Source of the DNA: Microbulbifer guangxiensis
Lineage (GTDB): Bacteria > Pseudomonadota > Gammaproteobacteria > Pseudomonadales > Cellvibrionaceae
Direction: 5' to 3'
Length of the DNA: 64,000 bases
NCBI RefSeq assembly: GCF_021729075.1
Contig: NZ_JAJSAQ010000004.1
Coordinates: forward strand, 372,001-436,000
Shown: positions 34,647-43,558 of the stretch, piece after piece
Layout of the letters: each line of letters opens with the position of its first letter
How positions within the stretch are numbered: position 1 is the stretch's first letter
Position numbers and translations under genes: made by a program
The notes under the pieces: generated by a model
What the model was told of the DNA's origin: nothing
Database searches by the model: none
Seen by the model: only the letters and a program-made list of their open reading frames with translations

Positions 34647-34674
34647 AAGTGTGGTCAACCTGTCTGCTTTTCAA
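34647..34674 (-). promoter_or_regulatory. Possible sigma-32 heat-shock promoter of hslVU
   Basis: On the minus strand TTGAAA (34674-34669) and CCACACTT (34654-34647) are 14 bases apart, resembling the CTTGAA / CCCCATnT elements used by RpoH. hslVU is a classic sigma-32 target and rpoH is in this window. The -10 match is only partial. Confidence 0.3.
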
Positions 34675-34699
34675 CTCAGGCCGTCCCAGCCCGTATAAT
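34671..34699 (+). promoter_or_regulatory. Sigma-70-like promoter of the DUF2798 gene
   Basis: A perfect -10 TATAAT (34694-34699) lies 17 bases after a weak -35 TCAACT (34671-34676). The start site would be about 30 bases before the DUF2798 start codon. Confidence 0.55.
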
Positions 34700-34737
34700 G
34701 CGCGCCCGAAACCGACCGAGTTATGCCGGAGCCCTCC

Positions 34738-34980
34738 ATGGCCAAGTTGTCCCGCCACTTCTATACGGCGGTGTTTGCCCTGATCATGTCCTGCCTGATG
34801 TCACTGCTGATGTCGGGGGTGATCACCGCCATCAATACCGGCTTTGATGCCGGTTTCCTGCTGCGCTGGTTGCGCGCCTGGGCAGTAGCCTGGCTGGTGG
34901 CATTCCCGCTGGTGTCGTTTATCGCACCGCTGGCCCACCGCCTGACCCGTCGCCTGGTGGAGACAGATACCCCCTCGTGA
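34738..34980 (+). CDS. DUF2798 family small membrane protein
   Basis: An 80-residue protein with two membrane helices (YTAVFALIMSCLMSLLMSGV and FLLRWLRAWAVAWLVAFPLV) and the DUF2798 features R-x-F-Y-x-x-V-F, an S/T-rich first helix and a conserved P-x-V-x-F-I-A-P-L end. I prefer the ATG at 34738, with GGAG six bases upstream, over the in-frame ATG at 34723. Function unknown. Confidence 0.82.
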   Translation: MAKLSRHFYTAVFALIMSCLMSLLMSGVITAINTGFDAGFLLRWLRAWAVAWLVAFPLVSFIAPLAHRLTRRLVETDTPS

Positions 34981-34993
34981 ACGGGCACAAAGC

Positions 34994-35016
34994 AAAACGC
35001 CCCGCGGGGCGGGGCG
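34994..35016 (-). terminator. Rho-independent terminator of the SPOR-protein gene
   Basis: CGCCCCGC (34998-35005) pairs with GCGGGGCG (35009-35016) around GGG. AAAA at 34994-34997 gives a short U-run on the minus strand. It also faces the convergent DUF2798 gene. Confidence 0.65.
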
Positions 35017-35043
35017 CTCTGAAGTGCAAGGTCAGGTGCTCGA

Positions 35044-35628
35044 TCAGCGGCTGTTGGGGCGCTTGAGTACCAGCGGCATCAGCTGGTGCTCGGCGAGGAT
35101 CTCCCGCGCTTTGGCCACGCGGGAGCGGCTCTCGTAGGGGCCGACCAGCACCCGGTGCCAGGTGCCGCGGGAGTCAGTGGCGGTCTCGACATTGACGTCC
35201 AGGTTGGCCAGCGTCAGCTGGGCGCGCAGCCGCTCCGCCTCGGCCGCATCGCGGAACGACGCCGCCTGCAGGATATACACCAGGGCAGGCTCCACCGGCA
35301 CTGGTGTCGGCGCCGGGGATTCCGCCGGCCCGGAATCACCGGGCGCGCTGCGGCGCCGCACCGGTTGGGCGGTTTTGGGGGGCGGCACCGACACCTCGTT
35401 CTCCTGCAGCAGGGTATAGAAGTCGAACCGCGGTTTTGATTCCTGCTCTGCCGGCTGGGTCTGCGCAGCGCGCGGCTTGTCAGCGCCCGGTGCCTGACCC
35501 TCGTTCTGCAGGCCGTTCAGGAACAGGATGAACACTGCAAAGCCACCGGTGAAGTTCCCCAGCACGAACCAGACCCAGGCGGGCTTGCTTCCATTGTTGT
35601 TTTGGCGGCTGGCATTGCGGCGACTCAT
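35044..35628 (-). CDS. SPOR domain cell-division protein (FtsN-like)
   Basis: A 194-residue bitopic inner-membrane protein from the ATG at 35628 (MSRRNASRQN). A short basic cytoplasmic tail precedes a membrane helix at about 17-37, then a Pro/Glu-rich periplasmic linker with an FDFYTLLQENEV segment, and a C-terminal SPOR domain at about 115-190 (LVYILQAASFRDAAEAERLR, then WHRVLVGPYESRSRVAKARE) that binds denuded septal peptidoglycan. The position between priA and hslV is that of E. coli ftsN. E. coli FtsN is longer (319), so I call it FtsN-like. Confidence 0.88.
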   Translation of the reverse strand: MSRRNASRQNNNGSKPAWVWFVLGNFTGGFAVFILFLNGLQNEGQAPGADKPRAAQTQPAEQESKPRFDFYTLLQENEVSVPPPKTAQPVRRRSAPGDSGPAESPAPTPVPVEPALVYILQAASFRDAAEAERLRAQLTLANLDVNVETATDSRGTWHRVLVGPYESRSRVAKAREILAEHQLMPLVLKRPNSR

Positions 35629-35747
35629 AGACGTGACTTCTCTGTCTGCAGAATTGTTATCGGTATCGGTTTGCTCTGGCGGCAAATTGTAACGCTATTC
35701 GCACTCCGGCGCGCCGCCGACCGGGTGGGACTGCCCCGGGCAGGAAA

Positions 35748-38018
35748 TCAGGCCAGCTCCTGTGCATCCATATCCACTGCCCAGCGCAGGCGCCGGTTGC
35801 GGTTGCCCTCGGCCCAGGCGCACAGGCGCGACAGGAGGGGTGGCAGGGCGGCACGCTGCTCTGCGGTGATCTGCAGGTAAAAGCGGAAACGCCCGGACTT
35901 ACGCTCCAGCAGCGCCGGTACCGGGCCCAGATACTGCAGTTGCGGCGACGATGGTGCCAGCGACTCGAGCATCCCGCGGGCCTGCTCGAGGAATTCCTGC
36001 GCCCAGCGCGGCTCCTCACACTCCGCCCGGAACAGCGCCATGGCGCGCATCGGCGGCAGGCCGGCGGCGGCCCGCTCCCGCAGCAGCTGGCGTGCATAGG
36101 GACCGTAGCCCTTCTCGAGCAGCAATTGCAGCAACGGGTGCTCCGGATAGCGGCTCTGTACCAGTACCCGCCCGGCCAGGTCGCCGCGACCGGCGCGGCC
36201 GGCCACCTGTTCCAGCAACTGCCCCATGCGCTCGGAGGCACGGAAGTCGGCACTGAACAGGCCGCTGTCGGCATCCTGAATCACCACCAGGGTCACCTTG
36301 GGCAGGTGGTGGCCCTTGGCCAGCATCTGGGTACCCAGCAGCAGGCAGGGTTCGCCGTCCCGCGCCGGCGCCAGCAGGCGATCCAGCGCTTCCTTGCTGG
36401 ACGTCGTATCGCGGTCGACGCGGATCACCGGGTAGTCGGCGAAACGGTTCGCGAGCAATGCCTCGCTGCGCTCGGTGCCACCCCCAAGCGCGCTGAGGGC
36501 ACGACTGTGACAGGACGGGCAGCTGTCCACGAGCGGCCGGCGGTAGTCGCAGTGGTGGCAGCGCAGGCTGCGCTCGCGGCGGTGCAGTGTCAGCTTGCTC
36601 GAACAGTGGGGGCAGTCCGCCAGCCAGCCGCAGTCATCGCAGGCCAGGGCGGGGGCGAAACCGCGGCGGTTGATGAATACCAGTGCCTGCTCTCCCCGGG
36701 CCAGGGTCTCGCCGATATGGCGCAGTACCTGCGGGGCAAAACCCTCCTCCAGCTGCTGGCCCAGAGTCGGCACCACGTGAATCTGCGGTGGCCGTGCATC
36801 GCCGGCGCGATGGCGCAGGCGCAGATGCTGGTAGCGGCCGTTGAGGGCGTTGTGCAGGCTCTCCAGGGAAGGGGTCGCCGAGCCCAGCAGGACCGGCACT
36901 TCGGCCATCCGGCCGAGCACCACCGCCAGGTCGCGGGCGGAGTAGCGCACGCCGTCCTGCTGCTTGAAAGAACCGTCATGCTCCTCGTCGACGATCACCG
37001 CACCGAGGCGCGGCAACGGTGTGAGGATTGCCGAGCGGGTGCCGATGACGATATCCGCCTGCCCGCCGGCCGCGGCCAGCCAAGCCTGGGCCCGCTCGCC
37101 CTCGGCGAGACCCGAGTGCAGGGCAGCGATACTGTGTTGGGGGAAGCGGGCGGCGATGCGGCGCAGGGTCTGCGGCGTGAGACCGATCTCCGGCACCAGT
37201 AACAGTGCCTGGCGCCCCGCTTCCAGCACCCGCTCCATCAGGCGCAGGTACACCTCGGTCTTGCCGCTGCCGGTGGTGCCCTCCAGCAGGGATACCGAAA
37301 ACCCCTGCGTGGGAATTGCCGCCAACACCTGGCGCTGCTCCTCGTTCAACCCGGGCGGTGGAGTGGGTTCGGCGGAGGGCAGGGGGGGCGGCACGGTGGG
37401 ACCGGATTCCCAGGCCGCCAGGCCACGCTCTTCCAGTGCTCGGATCACCGCGGCTGTCACCCCATCCGCGCGCAGCGCCGTGCGGCTCTGCGGTCCGCCG
37501 GCGAGCAGCTTCTGCAGCAGCGCCTGCTGTTTCGGGGCCCGCGCCAGCGCGGTGTCCGGCAGGCCCTTGCCCTCAGTGGTCAGCGCCAGCCATTGTTCTG
37601 CCCAGTGGTCGGCGGGCTTGCCCTTGCGCAGTGCCGCCGGCAGTGCGGCGCTGTACAGCTCCCCCGGCGGCGCCTGGTAATAGGAAGCAGCCCACTGCAG
37701 GAAGGCCCGGCTGCGCTCGTCGAACAGCGGCTGCTGGTCGACCAGCTCCAGAGCGGGCTTGAGGCTGTCGAGTGAGGACTCACCGACCCGCGCCACCAGC
37801 ACTGCCACCAGCTTGCGGCCACCAAAAGGCACCCACAACCGCTGGCCCGGCACTAATCTGGAGGCCTCGACACCCTCCGGGGGCAGGTAGTCGAACAGGC
37901 GGCGCAACGGCACCGGCACGGCCAGCCGCAGAATCCCGCCCTGTTGATCTACCTGTTGCAACGATTGCCCCCTGCTGCCCGAGCCAAACTTTAGCGACCC
38001 CAGAACTTGGCGGGCCAT
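35748..38018 (-). CDS. priA: Primosomal replication restart helicase PriA
   Basis: A 756-residue protein that reloads the replisome at repaired forks. The N-terminal DNA-binding domain includes [20 protein letters not shown]; helicase Walker A is [14 protein letters not shown], the DEAH-type box is [12 protein letters not shown], and the zinc module has eight cysteines in four pairs (CDDC, CPHC, CHHC, CPSC). The start is uncertain: the ATG at 38018 lacks a good ribosome site, while a TTG at 37961 follows AGGGGG. argS, between priA and the SPOR gene in Pseudomonas, is absent here. Confidence 0.96.
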   Translation of the reverse strand: MARQVLGSLKFGSGSRGQSLQQVDQQGGILRLAVPVPLRRLFDYLPPEGVEASRLVPGQRLWVPFGGRKLVAVLVARVGESSLDSLKPALELVDQQPLFDERSRAFLQWAASYYQAPPGELYSAALPAALRKGKPADHWAEQWLALTTEGKGLPDTALARAPKQQALLQKLLAGGPQSRTALRADGVTAAVIRALEERGLAAWESGPTVPPPLPSAEPTPPPGLNEEQRQVLAAIPTQGFSVSLLEGTTGSGKTEVYLRLMERVLEAGRQALLLVPEIGLTPQTLRRIAARFPQHSIAALHSGLAEGERAQAWLAAAGGQADIVIGTRSAILTPLPRLGAVIVDEEHDGSFKQQDGVRYSARDLAVVLGRMAEVPVLLGSATPSLESLHNALNGRYQHLRLRHRAGDARPPQIHVVPTLGQQLEEGFAPQVLRHIGETLARGEQALVFINRRGFAPALACDDCGWLADCPHCSSKLTLHRRERSLRCHHCDYRRPLVDSCPSCHSRALSALGGGTERSEALLANRFADYPVIRVDRDTTSSKEALDRLLAPARDGEPCLLLGTQMLAKGHHLPKVTLVVIQDADSGLFSADFRASERMGQLLEQVAGRAGRGDLAGRVLVQSRYPEHPLLQLLLEKGYGPYARQLLRERAAAGLPPMRAMALFRAECEEPRWAQEFLEQARGMLESLAPSSPQLQYLGPVPALLERKSGRFRFYLQITAEQRAALPPLLSRLCAWAEGNRNRRLRWAVDMDAQELA

Positions 38019-38122
38019 TGCCGCGCCGCCAACTCTGGGGCGCTAGTGTACTGCCTGGGGAGGAAACTGCCGACCGCGGGGTACACGGCCCTCTGTCTGG
38101 ACGACCCGGCCGCTCTTTGTAC

Positions 38123-38150
38123 TTGATCAACCACGCTATTCTGATAGTAT
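38123..38150 (+). promoter_or_regulatory. Sigma-70-like promoter of rpmE
   Basis: TTGATC (38123-38128) and TAGTAT (38145-38150) lie 16 bases apart, giving a transcript start near 38157 and a 100-base leader before rpmE. Bacterial L31 leaders can be bound by L31 itself, but no specific structure is claimed here. Confidence 0.5.
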
Positions 38151-38260
38151 GCGCCGACTTTTTAAGCAGCCCGGACCGCCGGATTCCCCGGGGGCTCCTG
38201 TACCAACGACGATTCCGTGCTCGGCAACTGACCGGGTGGCGGACTCGAAAAGAGGCCATC

Positions 38261-38473
38261 ATGAAGACCGATATCCATCCGAACTACGCCGAAATCACTG
38301 CAACCTGCTCCTGCGGCAACGTGATCAAGACCCGCTCTACTCTCGCAAAAGACATGCAGCTGGACGTTTGCTCCCAGTGCCACCCGTTCTACACCGGCAA
38401 GCAGAAGCAGGCGACCACCGGTGGCCGCGTCGACCGCTTCAAGAAGCGTTTCGGCAGCCGCATCTCCAAGTAA
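38261..38473 (+). CDS. rpmE: 50S ribosomal protein L31 (zinc-binding form)
   Basis: A 70-residue protein starting [20 protein letters not shown]. Cys16, Cys18, Cys37 and Cys40 form the zinc site, so this is the C+ type, not the zinc-independent paralog used under zinc starvation. RBS AGAGG is upstream. It is divergent from priA, as in E. coli. Confidence 0.97.
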   Translation: MKTDIHPNYAEITATCSCGNVIKTRSTLAKDMQLDVCSQCHPFYTGKQKQATTGGRVDRFKKRFGSRISK

Positions 38474-38502
38474 GGCAGCGGACCGTCAAGGCGCCCGACG
38501 CC

Positions 38503-39342
38503 ATGACGATCGCGATGTCGCCCGCTCATGCGCGGCCGCGACAGCCTCGAAAGGCACCCTGGACCATGGTCCTCGGTGCCTTTTTTTGTGCCTGCCTGTT
38601 GCTGGCGACACCAGCCGGGGCCGACTGCGTGCTGGGGCCGGCGGACGAGATCGCGGCGCTGGAACGGGTACAGGACGGAGACACCCTGCTGCTGGGGGAC
38701 GGCCGCAGTGTGCGGCTGATCGGCGTGAATGCGCCAGAGCTGGGTCGCAACAGCCATCCCGCGGAGCCGCTGGCCAGGCAGGCGCAGGAGTTTGCCGAAC
38801 GGTTTCTCGGCGACGGCGGCGTGGAACTGGTTTATGACCGGGACCGCCGCGACCGTTACGGCCGGGTGCTCGCTCATGTCTACAACCATCGCGGTGAAAG
38901 CCTGGAAGCGGCGCTGCTGGCCGCCGGCCTCGCCTTCCACGTTGCGATTGCCCCGAACCTGTCCCTGGCCGAGTGCCTGTCGGAGCGTCAGGCTGAGGCC
39001 CGCCGCGCCGGCCGCGGCATCTGGGCACCGGGCGTTTGGCCGGTCCTTCGCGCGCGTGAGGTGCACCCCGGCGACGGCGGCTTTGTCCTTCTACGCGGAC
39101 GGGTGAGCGAGGTGGATTTGAACCGCTTCCTGTGGCTCGAGCTCGACGGGCCGGTCGCCGTGCGGATCCGCCGCAGCAGCGAAAATGGCCAACTGATCAG
39201 GCGCGAATGGCAAGGCCGGCAAATAGAGGTGAAAGGCTGGCTGGTCGACCGTGGAGCGCAATACATATCCCGGTTTCCGCAAAATAAACGCTGGTTTATT
39301 GCAGTAGATTCCGAATTTACCATTGAAATTAGTAGGAATTAA
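38503..39342 (+). CDS. Secreted thermonuclease-like protein (SNase domain)
   Basis: A 279-residue protein. From the ATG at 38503 the signal peptide has a basic n-region (RPRQPRKAPW) and a hydrophobic core (MVLGAFFCACLLLATPAGA), cleaved before DCVLG. An SNase fold follows: RVQDGDTLLLGDGRSVRLIG, then VNAPE and VYDRDRRDRYGRVLAHVY, with the catalytic Arg and Glu in place; the Ca2+-binding Asp40 of staphylococcal nuclease is Asn here. A C-terminal OB-like extension (GFVLLRGRVSEVDLNRFLWL) follows. It may be a periplasmic nuclease. A strong rpmE terminator lies within its signal-peptide codons. Confidence 0.82.
   Translation: MTIAMSPAHARPRQPRKAPWTMVLGAFFCACLLLATPAGADCVLGPADEIAALERVQDGDTLLLGDGRSVRLIGVNAPELGRNSHPAEPLARQAQEFAERFLGDGGVELVYDRDRRDRYGRVLAHVYNHRGESLEAALLAAGLAFHVAIAPNLSLAECLSERQAEARRAGRGIWAPGVWPVLRAREVHPGDGGFVLLRGRVSEVDLNRFLWLELDGPVAVRIRRSSENGQLIRREWQGRQIEVKGWLVDRGAQYISRFPQNKRWFIAVDSEFTIEISRN
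38550..38587 (+). terminator. rpmE terminator inside the nuclease reading frame
   Basis: AAAGGCACC (38550-38558) pairs with GGTGCCTTT (38575-38583); an inner GGACCATGGTCC extends the stem, and TTTTTTT follows at 38581-38587. It is placed like a normal rpmE terminator but overlaps codons of the nuclease signal peptide, so it would limit readthrough into that gene. Confidence 0.8.
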
Positions 39343-39460
39343 CTACCGGGAGCCCCTCGGCGCCTTGTCGTGCCATTTGGCTCTCGGTTATTCTCTGCGC
39401 CCCCGCAGTAACCCGTCGGCACGATTTGTCGGCAGAGAATACACAGAGACCATTTCCACG

Positions 39461-40714
39461 ATGACGGAAGCAAAGCGCCAGGCAGCGCTGGATTACCACG
39501 CCCTGCCCACACCGGGCAAACTCTCGGTTGAACTCACCACCCCGGCCCAGACCCAGGAAGACCTCTCCCTGGCCTACAGTCCCGGCGTGGCGGAACCGGT
39601 GCGTGAAATCGCCCGGGACCCGGAGACCGCTTACCTGTATACCGGCAAGGGCAACCTGGTGGCGGTCGTTTCCGACGGCAGCGCGATCCTCGGTCTCGGC
39701 AATCTGGGCCCGCTGGCCTCCAAACCGGTGATGGAAGGCAAGTCGCTGCTGTTCAAGCGCTTTGCCGGCATCAATTCGGTGGATATCGAGGTGGACGCAC
39801 CGAGCCCGGAACAGTTCATCCAGACGGTGGCCAACATTGCCAATACCTTCGGCGGCATCAACCTCGAGGACATCAAGGCTCCCGAGTGCTTCCATATCGA
39901 AGAGGCGCTGATCGACCGCTGCCAGGTACCGGTATTCCACGATGACCAGCACGGCACCGCCATCGTCACGGTGGCGGGCATGCTGAATGCACTGGAAATC
40001 CAGGGCAAGCGTATCGAGAGCGCCCGCATCGTCTGCCTGGGCGCCGGGGCCGCGGCAACTGCCTGTTGCAAACTGCTGCTTGCCGCGGGTGCGCGCAAGG
40101 AGCAGATTACCATGCTGGACAGCCGCGGCGTGATTCACTCGGGGCGTACCGACATCAATGCGTACAAGGGCGAGTGGGCGCGGGATACCGACATGCGCAC
40201 GCTGGACGATGCCATCGATGGCGCCGATGTATTCCTAGGCGTGTCCGGGCCGGACCTGCTGTCCGCCGGGCAGCTGGCAAAGATGGCCCCGCGCCCGATC
40301 GTGTTCGCGTGCTCCAACCCCAATCCGGAGATCGCCCCGGAACTGGCCCACCGCACCCGCGATGACCTGATCATGGCCACCGGCCGCTCAGACTACCCGA
40401 ACCAGGTCAACAACGTGCTGTGCTTCCCGTTCATCTTCCGCGGGGCACTGGATGTGCGCGCCGTGCGCATCAACGAGGCGATGAAACTGGCCGCGGTCGA
40501 GGCCATCCGCAAGATCGCCCACCTGCCGGTACCGGAGTCGGTACGCGCGGGCTACGGCGGCATCGAGCTGTCGTTCGGTCCGGAATATATCCTGCCGAAG
40601 CCCACCGACCCGCGGCTGTTACCGGACGTGGCGGCAGCAGTGGCCCGGGCAGCAGTCGACAGCGGCGCCGCCCGCCTGCCCTATCCGGCACACTACCCGC
40701 TGGACCCGCTCTGA
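39461..40714 (+). CDS. NAD(P)-dependent malic enzyme (single domain)
   Basis: A 417-residue enzyme converting malate to pyruvate and CO2. The start is the ATG at 39461 (MTEAKRQAALDYHALPTPGK). Signature stretches are LAYSPGVAEPVREIARDPE, GLGNLGPLASKPVMEGKSLL, INLEDIKAPECFHIEE, FHDDQHGTAIVT and the Rossmann motif VCLGAGAAATACCKLLL. It is about the length of the malic half of MaeB (759 in E. coli) and has no phosphotransacetylase-like C-terminus, as in Pseudomonas. Cofactor preference is not clear. Confidence 0.95.
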   Translation: MTEAKRQAALDYHALPTPGKLSVELTTPAQTQEDLSLAYSPGVAEPVREIARDPETAYLYTGKGNLVAVVSDGSAILGLGNLGPLASKPVMEGKSLLFKRFAGINSVDIEVDAPSPEQFIQTVANIANTFGGINLEDIKAPECFHIEEALIDRCQVPVFHDDQHGTAIVTVAGMLNALEIQGKRIESARIVCLGAGAAATACCKLLLAAGARKEQITMLDSRGVIHSGRTDINAYKGEWARDTDMRTLDDAIDGADVFLGVSGPDLLSAGQLAKMAPRPIVFACSNPNPEIAPELAHRTRDDLIMATGRSDYPNQVNNVLCFPFIFRGALDVRAVRINEAMKLAAVEAIRKIAHLPVPESVRAGYGGIELSFGPEYILPKPTDPRLLPDVAAAVARAAVDSGAARLPYPAHYPLDPL

Positions 40715-40724
40715 TTTCCCCTGC

Positions 40725-40744
40725 GCCCCGGCTTGAGCCGGGGC
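40725..40744 (+). terminator. Hairpin downstream of the malic enzyme gene
   Basis: GCCCCGGC (40725-40732) and GCCGGGGC (40737-40744) form an 8-bp stem with a TTGA loop, 11 bases past the stop. No U-run follows, so it may be a weak or Rho-assisted end. Confidence 0.45.
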
Positions 40745-40798
40745 ACCCCCCTCGCTACACTGCTCTTTCCTGATAAGGAATGAGAGTTTTCCCACCGC

Positions 40799-41233
40799 AT
40801 GAGTCACGTCTACGTGCTGACCAACCAGCACAAGCAGTTCCTGAGCAAGAGCAACGAGTGGATCGACGGCCGCGAGGCGGGCCGCCTGTTCCGCAGCGAG
40901 CACAAGGATGTTGCGATCAACCAGATGTTCGAGGCCAATACGCGCAACGTCAATCTGCGTATCGAGCTGCTGGAGTGCCCGCTGAACACCAAGGGGCAGC
41001 CCCAGGTTCCCAGCGAAGCCCTCGGCGATCCGGAAATCCAGCCCGGCGCTCCGGAGGAGATGCCACCGGGGACCAACCCCGAAGTAAATCCGGTACCCGC
41101 ACCCGAAGTGGAACCGGACAGCGTGCCGGAGATCACCCCGGACGAACCGCCGGAGATCGCACCGGAGGAGCCGCCGGAAATTACCCCCGGGCAGACCGAA
41201 GAGGATCTGGCACAATCCGGGTCCGCCGCCTGA
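40799..41233 (+). CDS. Protein of unknown function with Pro/Glu-rich tail
   Basis: A 144-residue protein in two parts. Residues 1-65 form a conserved-looking domain (MSHVYVLTNQHKQFLSKSNE, then WIDGREAGRLFRSEHKDVAI); residues 75-144 are a Pro/Glu-rich, low-complexity tail with EPPEI repeats. There is no signal peptide or membrane segment. A ribosome site is not obvious. The frame has coding-like bias and the domain composition of a real protein. It lies between malic enzyme and gshA. I do not recognise the family. Confidence 0.6.
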   Translation: MSHVYVLTNQHKQFLSKSNEWIDGREAGRLFRSEHKDVAINQMFEANTRNVNLRIELLECPLNTKGQPQVPSEALGDPEIQPGAPEEMPPGTNPEVNPVPAPEVEPDSVPEITPDEPPEIAPEEPPEITPGQTEEDLAQSGSAA

Positions 41234-41350
41234 GCGACTTGAGAAGCCCCGCGCCGCCCCCATATCGGTGCGATTGCCGACACCGTCCGCCCAGCGCGTG
41301 GCGTCTGGCTACAGGAGCCATACGGCAGAAGCCTCAGTAAGGAGTTTCGA

Positions 41351-42931
41351 GTGCCCAATCACCTGGCCGCCCTGGCCCAGCCCAATCACCTGCCGTTATT
41401 GAAGGGCATTCGCCGCGGAATCGAAAAAGAGAGCCTGCGGGTGACCCCCGAGGGCGAACTGGCCAGGACCCCGCACCCCGAGGCACTCGGCTCGGCGCTC
41501 ACTCACGCCTCCATCACCACCGATTTTTCCGAGGCCCTGCTCGAGTTCATCACGCCTCCGGTGAGCACGCCGGAGGCTGCGCTCGAGGATCTGGACCAGG
41601 TGCACCGCTATACCTACCGGCAGATGGGTGAGGAGCGGCTGTGGGTCAACAGTATGCCCTGCCGCCTCGGTGCCGATGGCGATATCCCGGTTGCCCGCTA
41701 CGGCAGGTCCCACAGCGGCACTATGAAAACCGTCTACCGGCTGGGGCTGGGCCTGCGCTACGGGCGCAGCATGCAGACCATTGCCGGCATCCATTACAAC
41801 TTCTCGCTGCCGGACGAATTCTGGCGCTGGCTGCACGGCCAGGAACGCAGCGACGAATCGCTGGGGGACTTCAAGACCCGTCGCTATTTCGACCTGATCC
41901 GCAATTTTCGCCGCCACTACTGGCTGCTGATCTACCTATTTGGTGCCGCGCCGGCAGTCTGCGGCACATTCGTCGAGGGCCGCGAGCACAGCCTGCAACC
42001 GTTTCACGGCGACGGCCACAGCCTGTATGCACCCCACGCCACCTCATTGCGCATGGGCGATCTCGGCTATAACAGCGATGCGCAGAAGTTTCTGGTTGTC
42101 TGCTACAACGACCTGGCCAGTTACCTGTCGACCCTGTGTGCCGCCATCAGCCGGCCCTACCCCCCGTACCACCAGCTCGGGGTGAAGGATGCCGAGGGCC
42201 ATTACCAGCAGCTCTCCACCGGGCTGCTGCAGATCGAGAACGAATTCTATTCGCCCATCCGACCCAAGAACCCCGCACGCATGGGGGAAACAGCTCTGTC
42301 CGCGCTGGATAACCGGGGAGTGGAATACATCGAGGTACGCTGCCTCGACCTGAACCCGTTCGCGCCGCTGGGCATCGATGCGCAGCAGATGCGCTTTATC
42401 GACGGCTTCCTGCTGCACTGCCTGCTGCAGGACAGTCCCAAGACGGACGAGGACGACTATCGGGCGGTGCAGGAGAACCAGGACCGTATCGTCTATCGCG
42501 GCCGCGACCCGCAGCTGCGGCTGATCCGTAACGGCGGCGAGATTGCCCTGACCGAGTGGGCTGAACAACTACTGGCGGAAATCGAGCCAGTGGCAGACCT
42601 GCTCGACAAGGCCTGGGAGAGCGACCGTTACCGCAAGGCCGTGGATGCCCAGCGGGCCAAGGTGCGCGGCGAGACCAAGACGCCGGCGGCACAAATCCTC
42701 GAGGAGATGGCGGAACGGGGGCAGAGTTTCTTCCAGTGGGCAGCCGACAAGGCGGAACAACACCGCGCCTATTTTCTCGAGCGCCCGCTGGACGATGCGA
42801 CCGAGGAGCGTTTCCACCAGCAGGCCAGCGATTCGCTGCAGCGCCAGGCAGAAGTCGAGGCAGCGGATACCGGCACTTTCGAGGATTACCTGGGCAAGTA
42901 CTATGCCCAGTACATCTTCTGCCAGCGCTGA
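41351..42931 (+). CDS. gshA: Glutamate-cysteine ligase (gamma-proteobacterial type)
   Basis: A 526-residue enzyme for the first step of glutathione synthesis. It begins at a GTG with AAGGAG upstream. The type 1 signature is LKGIRRGIEKESLRVTPEG, followed by TTDFSEALLEFITPP, GLGLRYGRSMQTIAGIHYNF, FSP-like EFYSPIRPKN and the ending EDYLGKYYAQYIFCQR. Length agrees with E. coli GshA (518). gshB is not in the window. The acpH gene follows after 24 bases. Confidence 0.97.
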   Translation: MPNHLAALAQPNHLPLLKGIRRGIEKESLRVTPEGELARTPHPEALGSALTHASITTDFSEALLEFITPPVSTPEAALEDLDQVHRYTYRQMGEERLWVNSMPCRLGADGDIPVARYGRSHSGTMKTVYRLGLGLRYGRSMQTIAGIHYNFSLPDEFWRWLHGQERSDESLGDFKTRRYFDLIRNFRRHYWLLIYLFGAAPAVCGTFVEGREHSLQPFHGDGHSLYAPHATSLRMGDLGYNSDAQKFLVVCYNDLASYLSTLCAAISRPYPPYHQLGVKDAEGHYQQLSTGLLQIENEFYSPIRPKNPARMGETALSALDNRGVEYIEVRCLDLNPFAPLGIDAQQMRFIDGFLLHCLLQDSPKTDEDDYRAVQENQDRIVYRGRDPQLRLIRNGGEIALTEWAEQLLAEIEPVADLLDKAWESDRYRKAVDAQRAKVRGETKTPAAQILEEMAERGQSFFQWAADKAEQHRAYFLERPLDDATEERFHQQASDSLQRQAEVEAADTGTFEDYLGKYYAQYIFCQR

Positions 42932-42955
42932 GTGCCGGCCGGGCAGGGCGACAGC

Positions 42956-43558
42956 GTGAATTACCTGGCGCACCTGCTGCTCTCCGGCCCCGATCCCGAC
43001 TGGCGCCTGGGAGGCTTGCTGGGGGATTTCGTCAAGGGTCCGCTCACCGGCGAGCGCCCGCAGGCCATCGAGGCCGGAATTCGGCTGCACCGGCGCATCG
43101 ACGCCCTCTCCGATGTCCACCCCACCTACCGCGCCGCAGTGGCTGAACTGGATCCACACTGGCGACGCTACGCCGGTATCGCCCTGGATATCTGGTTCGA
43201 TCACCTGCTCTGCCGGCAGTGGTCCCGCTGGCACCCACAATCCCTCGATCGCTACTGCGAACAATGCTGGCGAGACTTTCGTGCCCGCAGCCGGTATATT
43301 CCGCCGCGCGCGCAGGCGTTCATGGACCGCGCCGAGCAATTCAGGCTGCTGCAGAGTTACGGCGACGAGCAGGTGATCGAGCGCACACTGGTACGCGTCG
43401 GCCAACGTCTCCGCCGGCCAGTGCCCCTCGAGCGCACGCTGCCGGAGCTGGTGGCCGCGCGCGCAGCGATGGAACCGCAATTCGAAACATTGTTCCAAGA
43501 CTTGAATCGCGAAGCCGAGCGCTTTCGCCAGAATTATTCAGGGCCCAATTCCGCATGA
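42956..43558 (+). CDS. acpH: Acyl carrier protein phosphodiesterase (AcpH/DUF479)
   Basis: A 200-residue protein of the AcpH/DUF479 HD-like fold, which removes 4'-phosphopantetheine from ACP. I start at the GTG at 42956 giving MNYLAHLLLSG, aligned with E. coli AcpH (MNFLAHLHLA); the track frame's 8 extra residues are not conserved. Metal-binding stretches include GGLLGDFVKGPL, GIRLHRRIDALSDVHPTY and YAGIALDIWFDHLLC. Its TGA overlaps the dsbB ATG (ATGA), so they are coupled. Confidence 0.92.
   Translation: MNYLAHLLLSGPDPDWRLGGLLGDFVKGPLTGERPQAIEAGIRLHRRIDALSDVHPTYRAAVAELDPHWRRYAGIALDIWFDHLLCRQWSRWHPQSLDRYCEQCWRDFRARSRYIPPRAQAFMDRAEQFRLLQSYGDEQVIERTLVRVGQRLRRPVPLERTLPELVAARAAMEPQFETLFQDLNREAERFRQNYSGPNSA

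Noticed and set aside
35940-37202. 420-codon plus-strand frame
   Set aside because: Antisense to PriA helicase motifs.
40780-41340. 186-codon plus-strand frame overlapping the 40799-41233 gene
   Set aside because: Arg/Pro/Gly-rich translation without domain character; the other frame has a better-formed N-terminal domain, though neither has a strong ribosome site.
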